Shown in pieces: positions 58,518 through 64,000 of a stretch of DNA of 64,000 bases. The first letter of the stretch is position 1. Each line of letters begins with the position of its first letter. The translations under genes were made by a program, and so were the position numbers. This stretch comes from Nocardiopsis sp. CC223A (GTDB lineage: Bacteria; Actinomycetota; Actinomycetes; Streptosporangiales; Streptosporangiaceae), in contig NZ_JASFDV010000003.1 in assembly GCF_030766825.1 (NCBI RefSeq), positions 1 to 64,000 on the forward strand. The letters run 5' to 3'. The notes beneath the pieces are model-generated. The model was not told the DNA's origin and did no database searches. It saw nothing but the letters and a program-made list of their open reading frames with translations.

Positions 58518-58952
58518 TCAGCCGGCCATGGGGCGTCGGGTGACCGGACAGATCACGTCCTCGGATCCGACGAACTCCTTCCGTAGGGAGCAGGGGTACT
58601 CCTCCACCGGGCAGGTCAGGCTGCGCCGGGGCGCCCGCCCGGGGCGACCCGCGAGCGGGCGGGAGACCGGTTCCCCGCTGACGCCGTGTGCACTCGTGTG
58701 GGCCCGGACCCCGGACTCGGCGGAGTGGCGGGGCTTGAGATGCGAGCCCAACTTTCTCTCCAGCTCCATCAGGCAGGACCAGGGGACGGCCCCTTCGGCG
58801 GAGATACGGCGGGCCAGCTCTTCCAGCAGGTCGACGGCTCGGGGGCCGTTGATGGGAGGTTCGCTCAGATCGGCCTCCCGCGCGGCCCGGAGATAGTGCT
58901 CGTACTGCGAGCACAGGTGTGCGGTCGCGTTCGGGCTGGGTTCGGTCGCCAA
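58518..58952 (-). CDS. Small Cys-containing protein of the VMAP locus
   Basis: A 144-aa protein if translation starts at TTG 58952, where AAGGA lies nine bases upstream; an in-frame ATG at 59039 would add 29 residues but lacks a ribosome site. The first part is helical (HLCSQYEHYLRAAREADLSE, VDLLEELARRISAEGAVPWS). A basic Arg/Ser linker leads to a C-terminal cluster of three Cys (SLTCPVEEYPCSLRKEF and DVICPVTRRPM) that could bind zinc. No family is recognised. Position between the NB-ARC protein and the membrane protein suggests an adaptor or regulator. Confidence 0.55.
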   Translation of the reverse strand: MATEPSPNATAHLCSQYEHYLRAAREADLSEPPINGPRAVDLLEELARRISAEGAVPWSCLMELERKLGSHLKPRHSAESGVRAHTSAHGVSGEPVSRPLAGRPGRAPRRSLTCPVEEYPCSLRKEFVGSEDVICPVTRRPMAG

Positions 58953-59072
58953 CTCCCATAATCCTTGTCTGTGGCCGGGAATGGCGATTTTACAGGAGGA
59001 ATAATGGTCGGAGGGGTTTGATGGGTTTATGGGCCACATGTGGTTTCAGGGAATAATGTCGCCCTATGGTGG

Positions 59073-62000
59073 TTATGGTCGGTTTTGCTTGGTGGTGGTC
59101 CTCGGGAGATCGGGCCCCAGGACCGTGGCGAGCATGTCGGACGTCAAGCCCCGATAATCGGCGACACGGGCCCGGAGGTCGACGCCGGACCGTTCGGGGG
59201 GCAGCATCATGGACTCGCCCTCGGCGAGGGAGAGGGCGCACGAGCGCAACCGCGCTCGAAGAACGGGGGAGTCCGCGGCATGCCATGCCTCCACCAGCGC
59301 CCGGACCGTCGCCCGGGCCGTGTCGACGATACTCGCGTACCAGGGTTCGTGGAAAGGAACGGTGATCCCGCCGACGAGCCGTACCACGTCCCCTGGACCG
59401 GTGCCGTCCACGATGATCAGGCCGGCCCTGCTCAGGTGGTGCCGCAGGGAATCGGGTGAGAACGTGTCGGCCTTCAGGAGCGCGGCCATGCGGAGGCGCA
59501 GCGCCCGGGTGCGCAGCAGCTCGCCCGGTACCTCGCGGCCGAGCAGTTTCAGGGCGAACAGCAGGTTGCGCGCGGCCAGGGAGCGCGCACCCTCCCTGGC
59601 CTCCCATACCTCTAGCGAACATTGCACCGTCCGGTGCAGGGTGTCGTCCACGATGTGGCCGGAGGTCTTCGCCCACCGGGACGCGTAATCCTCGGGTGGG
59701 ATCCGGTACGTCGTGATGTGGGCGGCGGCGATGGTCAGGGACAGGGGGTGGCCTCGGAGCAGTGTGCCGAGGCCGTGCAGGTGCGGCGAACCCTTCCACG
59801 GGGTGTCGCCGAGGAGGCGCACGAGGTGGTCGGTCGCCTCCGCCGTATCGAAGGAGGGCACCCGGACCGGGAGGGCGGAGGCGGGGACCAGTTCCCGGTC
59901 GCGCGTGGTGACCAGCACGCGCCCGCGGCCGCGCGCCGGGGGAATGAGGTCCAGGGTCTCCCTGTGCGCCACACCGTCCATGATGACGAACCAGCGCCAC
60001 GTGGTGCGCTGCGTCCAGGCGAGCAGATCGGCGACCTCGGTGTCGCGGTCCCGTGCCGGGGGGATCAGAATGGTCCCGGCGGCGTGGGCCAAGGCCTCCC
60101 GAGCCCGTTCCGGATGGGAGGCGTCGACCCACAGCACCAGGTCGAACGAAGGAGAACCGGCGGCCTGTCCGGCCAGTACCGCGGCGATGGTGCTCTTACC
60201 GGTCCCCGCGGGACCGACCAGGGCCAGGGCACCGCCGTCTGCGAAGGTCGAGATGACGGGGGCGATCCCATCTCTGGTCACGAACCGGGCCGAGGGCGGC
60301 GGGGCGGGCGGTGGCCAGGGCACCAGAGGCAGATGTGGGAGCGCGCGCGGCTCGCGCGGGATGCTTCCCTCCGCCGTGGGCTCCGTGCGGGGCCGGTGAG
60401 CCGAATCGGAGGCGGCCCCACCGCTCTTTCCCGTCGCAGCCCTTGTGCGCAGGGGGTCGGCGCGGCGCAGTAGGGGGACGACCCGCGGGTTGAGCAGGGC
60501 GACGGGTCGGCTGCCGGGCGGTACGGGACGGTCTCCCGCGGGGTCTCCGGGGAGGACGACGTCCGCTGTCATAGAGCGGCCGTGGGAACGTACGGCATCA
60601 GGACTGCGGGACAACTCGATGAGCCGGTGCGCGGTGTGGACCGCGGAGTTGCGCGGCAGTTCGGCCACCAGGGCCTCGGCGGCCCCTTCGATGAATTCGT
60701 AGGTCCTGGGCTGCCCGTCCACCGTCTTCAGAAGTCCGCTGAGCAGCACTTCGGACAAGATCCCCGGGTCCAGGGACGAGAGCAGCCGGCGTTCGACCAG
60801 CTCGGCCTGGATGAGCCGCATGATCGCCAGGTTCGGCAGGGACAGTGCGGTGTGCGCGGCAAGGAGGAAGGCCTCACGGGATGCGGTGTCCCGGAACCCG
60901 ACCACCCTGTCCCGGATCCCCCGTCCCCGCTCGGTGGTGACCGTGGGGGACATCGAGTATCCGTCGGTGCGGTGTACATGGGTCACCGGCATCGAGACGG
61001 GGCGGCCCGAGGAGACGACCAGGTCGGCCCAGTCCTTCAGGCTCCCCGCCTCACAGCGCACCACCGGGACGGGAAGTGTTCCCGCGGGGGCGGGCAGGGC
61101 GTCTCCCGGTAGGCCCACGACGAACTCCCGGTTGGGGGCGCCGGGGCGCGGATTACGGACCAGGTGGCGCAGGGTCGGTGCGCCGGTGGCGCGCCACTGC
61201 CGTTCGGACAGTGGCTGTACGACGGCGGTGGGACCGCTGCCCGCCAGCAGGTGCAGGAGGGCGGCGGCCCGGCCCTCCCACCAGTGCGCTCCGGAGCAGT
61301 CGCTGAGGACCAGGGTCATCCTGCGGGCGGATGGATCCACTTCGGTGGCGGGATCCCTGGGCGGGCCGTTCGGTGACACTGCCAGGCCCAGCCCGCCCGT
61401 GTGCGACTGCGGGCTCCGGACGACATGGCGTTCGTGGATGACGCGGAACACGCCGACGTCGTCCAAGAGGGTGCGCAGTTCCCCGGCGAGGGGACGCCAT
61501 ACCTCCATCGACGGCCCGGTGTCGATGACCAGCAGGAGGCTCAGCCACCGTTCCCGGTCCGGGACCATGACGGGTAACCAGGGGAAATCGTGGACGAGGG
61601 CGTTCTCGGCGATTCCGCGGGCCGTCGCCTCTTCGTCCAGTGTCATCCGATGAGGTGCGGGAACGTGGCGCTTGAGGTGCCGCAACGCCTGTTGGAGCTT
61701 GAGCCGTTCGGTGATCATCGGAGGCAGCCCCAGCTGTAACCGGTGCGCGGGGCCGCCTTCCTCGCCATCGGGTCCCGAAGGCATGTGGATCTCCCCGGGC
61801 GCGGCCTCGGACACCGAGGTTCCGCCACCGGTGTCAGGGGGATCGGGAACACGGGTCGGGTGGGCTCGCTGTGCGGAGCCCCGCTCTGTGTGCACGGTCG
61901 GGGTCTGCGGTTCGTGCTCCGGTTCCCGGTCGGGAGTGGGCGGGGCGTCGGCGAGGACGGAATCCTCGGTCGCCGCCGGGTGGGGGGCGGCCGTCTCGGC

Positions 62001-62111
62001 TAGGACGATCTGGGCGCTCAGCCACAGCGCCTCGGCGCGCTCCTCGGGTGTGATGGGGGTGTCGGAGGCCCGGAGCCGGCAGGCGTGAGCGTACGCTTCC
62101 CCCCAGGACAT
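59073..62111 (-). CDS. vWA-like (SAV_2336-type) / NB-ARC STAND ATPase fusion
   Basis: A 1012-aa protein starting at ATG 62111, two bases after the MoxR stop, with GAGGAG upstream. A Pro-rich N-terminus precedes a vWA-like domain of the SAV_2336 type (about 185-420): WLSLLLVIDTGPSMEVWRPL and TLVLSDCSGAHWWEGRAAAL. The MIDAS reads DTGPS instead of DxSxS. A Pro-rich linker leads to an NB-ARC domain with P-loop LALVGPAGTGKSTIAAVLAG (about 632), Walker B WRWFVIMDGVA, RVLVTTRDREL and RGHPLSLTIAAAH (GxP motif). A winged-helix-like end follows, with no TPR or WD repeats. Such STAND proteins switch on by ATP-driven oligomerisation. Confidence 0.85.
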   Translation of the reverse strand: MSWGEAYAHACRLRASDTPITPEERAEALWLSAQIVLAETAAPHPAATEDSVLADAPPTPDREPEHEPQTPTVHTERGSAQRAHPTRVPDPPDTGGGTSVSEAAPGEIHMPSGPDGEEGGPAHRLQLGLPPMITERLKLQQALRHLKRHVPAPHRMTLDEEATARGIAENALVHDFPWLPVMVPDRERWLSLLLVIDTGPSMEVWRPLAGELRTLLDDVGVFRVIHERHVVRSPQSHTGGLGLAVSPNGPPRDPATEVDPSARRMTLVLSDCSGAHWWEGRAAALLHLLAGSGPTAVVQPLSERQWRATGAPTLRHLVRNPRPGAPNREFVVGLPGDALPAPAGTLPVPVVRCEAGSLKDWADLVVSSGRPVSMPVTHVHRTDGYSMSPTVTTERGRGIRDRVVGFRDTASREAFLLAAHTALSLPNLAIMRLIQAELVERRLLSSLDPGILSEVLLSGLLKTVDGQPRTYEFIEGAAEALVAELPRNSAVHTAHRLIELSRSPDAVRSHGRSMTADVVLPGDPAGDRPVPPGSRPVALLNPRVVPLLRRADPLRTRAATGKSGGAASDSAHRPRTEPTAEGSIPREPRALPHLPLVPWPPPAPPPSARFVTRDGIAPVISTFADGGALALVGPAGTGKSTIAAVLAGQAAGSPSFDLVLWVDASHPERAREALAHAAGTILIPPARDRDTEVADLLAWTQRTTWRWFVIMDGVAHRETLDLIPPARGRGRVLVTTRDRELVPASALPVRVPSFDTAEATDHLVRLLGDTPWKGSPHLHGLGTLLRGHPLSLTIAAAHITTYRIPPEDYASRWAKTSGHIVDDTLHRTVQCSLEVWEAREGARSLAARNLLFALKLLGREVPGELLRTRALRLRMAALLKADTFSPDSLRHHLSRAGLIIVDGTGPGDVVRLVGGITVPFHEPWYASIVDTARATVRALVEAWHAADSPVLRARLRSCALSLAEGESMMLPPERSGVDLRARVADYRGLTSDMLATVLGPDLPRTTTKQNRP

Positions 62112-62113
62112 GG

Positions 62114-63268
62114 TCACTCCTCGGAGTCCGTGAGAGATTGCAGCAGCCGGTCGGCCATGCGTCCCCTGGTCTCGGCGTCGGCCTGGGACATCTGCGTGTG
62201 CATGAACACCGTGTTCAGGAGCTGGTCGGTGGCCACCTGCCCGTCGGACCGGTGCTGTTCGAGGAACCGGGCGATGAGGCCCGCGGCGTCCCGTTTGGAC
62301 GGGGTGGCGTCGCTGAAGTGGTTCTTCAGGATCGTGTACAGCTTGTCTTCGTCCTCGGGCAGTTCCAAGGACAGGCGGATACAGCGGCGCAGGAACGCCG
62401 GTGGGAAGGCCCGTTCCCCGTTGCTGGTCATGATGACCAGGGGGAACGCCTGGCATTGGACGCGGCCCCCGCGAATGGTCGTGGTCAGGGAACCGTCCGC
62501 CGTCATCACCTGGACTCCGGACGCGGGGACGTCCTCCCCGTCGCAGGACCTCCCCTTCTCCTTGCCCTCGGAGGAGGCCGGGGGCTCTGGATCCGCCCGC
62601 ATCAGCTCGGGGATCTCGTAGTAGCCGCGCTCGAAGATGTTGAGCAGATCGTTGGGCAGGTCGATGTCGCTCTTGTCGACCTCGTCGATGAGCAGGACGC
62701 GTGGCCGTCGGAAGGGGAGGAGCGCCGTGCCCAGGGGGCCCAGGCGGATGTGGTCGCCGATGTCCTCGACCTCGGGCGGGGTCTCCTCGGAAGACCGGCG
62801 GGACCGGTGGTTCGCCGTGTAGAGCCGTCCGATGGGGTCGTAGCGGTACAGGCCGTCGGCGAGGGTGGACCGGCTGGTGATGGGCCAGTGCAGCACCGGT
62901 CCGAGGGAGAGTTCGTAGGCGACGGCTTCGGCCAGGGTGGATTTGCCCGACCCCGGCGGGCCGGTGACCAACAGGGGGCGGCGCAGGTACAGGGCGGTGT
63001 TGACCTGGTCGACGGTCTCCGGGGACGCGTCGTAGGAGCGAGCCGAGTGCCGGCTCGGGGTGGCCTCTCCTTTCTGCGATGTGGAATCGCCCGCGGCATT
63101 CCGGAGGGCGGTTCGATTCAGGGATTGGAAATATCGTTCATTGTCGATGGGGTGCTCGGCGTGGAAGTTCCGCCACGGTGGGGGGTCCGGAAGGCGGATG
63201 GCGATCTTATCGGAGTCGGGCTTTCTGGAACCCGTGAAAATCTTCCAGGATTTCGTGGTTTCTCGCAT
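62114..63268 (-). CDS. MoxR-type AAA+ ATPase of a ternary conflict system
   Basis: A 384-aa AAA+ ATPase starting at ATG 63268, sharing one base with the VMAP stop (TAATG). Walker A is VTGPPGSGKSTLAEAVAYEL (103-111), Walker B is VLLIDEVDKSDIDLPNDLLN (191-199), and the sensor region is LVIMTSNGERAFPPAFLRRC with the Arg finger. A 100-residue N-terminal extension precedes the core. In the vWA-MoxR-VMAP systems known from comparative genomics, the MoxR protein is the chaperone-like motor joining VMAP and the vWA partner. Gene order here is VMAP, MoxR, vWA, as in those systems. Confidence 0.9.
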   Translation of the reverse strand: MRETTKSWKIFTGSRKPDSDKIAIRLPDPPPWRNFHAEHPIDNERYFQSLNRTALRNAAGDSTSQKGEATPSRHSARSYDASPETVDQVNTALYLRRPLLVTGPPGSGKSTLAEAVAYELSLGPVLHWPITSRSTLADGLYRYDPIGRLYTANHRSRRSSEETPPEVEDIGDHIRLGPLGTALLPFRRPRVLLIDEVDKSDIDLPNDLLNIFERGYYEIPELMRADPEPPASSEGKEKGRSCDGEDVPASGVQVMTADGSLTTTIRGGRVQCQAFPLVIMTSNGERAFPPAFLRRCIRLSLELPEDEDKLYTILKNHFSDATPSKRDAAGLIARFLEQHRSDGQVATDQLLNTVFMHTQMSQADAETRGRMADRLLQSLTDSEE

Positions 63269-64000
63269 TATTCCATGAGTGTTTTCGGTGAGATGGAGTT
63301 TATTTCGATGAGCTCGGGTTTATTGATGATGAGGGACAGTGCGCGGCCGATGCGCTCTTCGTTCGGATGGGCGATGGCCGTCTGCCGCTCGTCATGGATC
63401 CTTGTGACCAGGACCTGGTCGACGGGGCCGTGGCCGGGGTCCTCCCGCAGGGCCTTGCGGACCAGGTTCGCCAGTTCCTGTCGGTAGGTCTCGCCCCGGC
63501 ACCGGTCGTGCGCGGCGCTGTCGCAGTCGTCCCGGTGCCCCAGGAAGATCGGGACGCCGGACAGCAGGGCGCCGCGGGCGTAGGCGAGCGGTCTCCCGCT
63601 GCCGTGTAGGACGACGTGGCTGAGCACGAGTTCGTTCCTGGGAAGGTCGATCTCGGTGACCTCGTACGCCCTCACGCAGTCGACCGTGAAGAACTTCGGC
63701 GGGTTCGATCCCCCACCTGTGAGCTGTCGCCATTTCTCGGCGTTCTCGCCGAACGCTCCGCGGAAGGTGTGATCTCCTTTGCTTTTCTGTTCCCTTGCCT
63801 TCTTGATGCTCTTGTGAATATTGTTTTCTTTGTTCCAGAATTTCTCTTTGAAAATGTCTCGGTAGGGTTGGTGGAGTTCGAGATGTGAAATGACTACGGG
63901 ATAGCGCCGGGACAGCACCTCCGAGTGATCGGTGCTCCATTGGTCGAAGGGCTCCAGGGACAGTGATGAGGGAACGATGAACTCCAGGGTGCTGCCGCCC
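63268..64000 (-). CDS. VMAP protein, C-terminal part (cut by window end)
   Basis: The 3' 244 codons of a gene that runs off the right edge. The visible part matches the VMAP-C domain: GSTLEFIVPSSLSLEPFDQW, then LSRRYPVVISHLELHQPYRD and the closing GALLSGVPIFLGHRDDCDSA. The latter is the equivalent of the family's A-L-x-A-G-(I/V)-P-V-x-L motif. A charged insertion (NKENNIHKSIKKAREQKSKG) and AT-richer codons are notable. The N-terminal region, which in VMAP proteins carries the effector or recruitment domain (for example EAD, trypsin or caspase types), is outside the window. Transcription leads directly into the MoxR gene. Confidence 0.8.
   Translation of the reverse strand, partial: GGSTLEFIVPSSLSLEPFDQWSTDHSEVLSRRYPVVISHLELHQPYRDIFKEKFWNKENNIHKSIKKAREQKSKGDHTFRGAFGENAEKWRQLTGGGSNPPKFFTVDCVRAYEVTEIDLPRNELVLSHVVLHGSGRPLAYARGALLSGVPIFLGHRDDCDSAAHDRCRGETYRQELANLVRKALREDPGHGPVDQVLVTRIHDERQTAIAHPNEERIGRALSLIINKPELIEINSISPKTLME

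Noticed and set aside
1-64000. tRNA, rRNA, integrase or insertion sequence marking a genomic island
   Set aside because: None could be recognised by eye on either strand; no transposase DDE or integrase motif was seen in the translated frames.

Overview
The window is very GC-rich DNA with GTG/TTG starts and many ATGA/GTGA gene overlaps. It carries DUF5753/DUF397/DUF6879 regulatory genes, an FxLD-type methyltransferase, ectoine hydroxylase and vWA-MoxR-VMAP genes. This points to a filamentous actinomycete, most likely Nocardiopsaceae (Nocardiopsis-like); that placement is inferred from gene content only. No tRNA, rRNA, CRISPR array, insertion sequence or integrase was recognised.

Layout. (1) 0-3.2 kb: a DUF5753 helix-turn-helix regulator divergent from DUF6879 and DUF397 genes, then a second DUF397 gene and a scar where a deletion has fused the 3' halves of two divergent genes. 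(2) 3.5-10.8 kb: a secreted protein with a Pro-Glu stalk, then a GC-poor leftward cassette (WXG100-like protein, 822-aa partner, beta-propeller lipoprotein), followed by an older copy whose propeller gene is frameshifted. (3) 11.4-21.6 kb: a defence-type island holding a DUF262/DUF1524 (GmrSD-like) nuclease, a tightly coupled three-gene operon ending in an Hsp70 fused to a Zc3h12a/NYN-like ribonuclease domain, and a single-chain restriction-modification enzyme. (4) 21.8-31.8 kb: FxLD-type methyltransferase, two-component system, membrane proteins, ectD, a YjbR-like protein and an XRE-ImmA operon. (5) 32-42.5 kb: a helicase-associated-domain protein followed by a complete type II Wadjet operon (jetABCD). 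(6) 42.6-44.9 kb: two small genes and gene remnants.

(7) 45-64 kb is one long leftward array. The upstream part is a vWA-MoxR-VMAP ternary conflict system (VMAP cut by the window end, MoxR ATPase, a vWA-like/NB-ARC fusion, a Cys-containing protein, a membrane protein). The downstream part is an operon of seven genes: exported vWA protein, tubulin-like GTPase, four-pass membrane protein, tail-anchored pseudokinase, TRAFAC GTPase, tail-anchored partner and a small helical protein. Overlaps or gaps of a few bases link nearly all of these genes, suggesting a membrane-attached GTPase/cytoskeletal assembly. I recognise no published function for it.

The two strongest candidates for undescribed systems are the Hsp70-NYN operon (13.8-18.1 kb) and the tubulin-like/vWA/pseudokinase/GTPase operon (45.0-57.2 kb).
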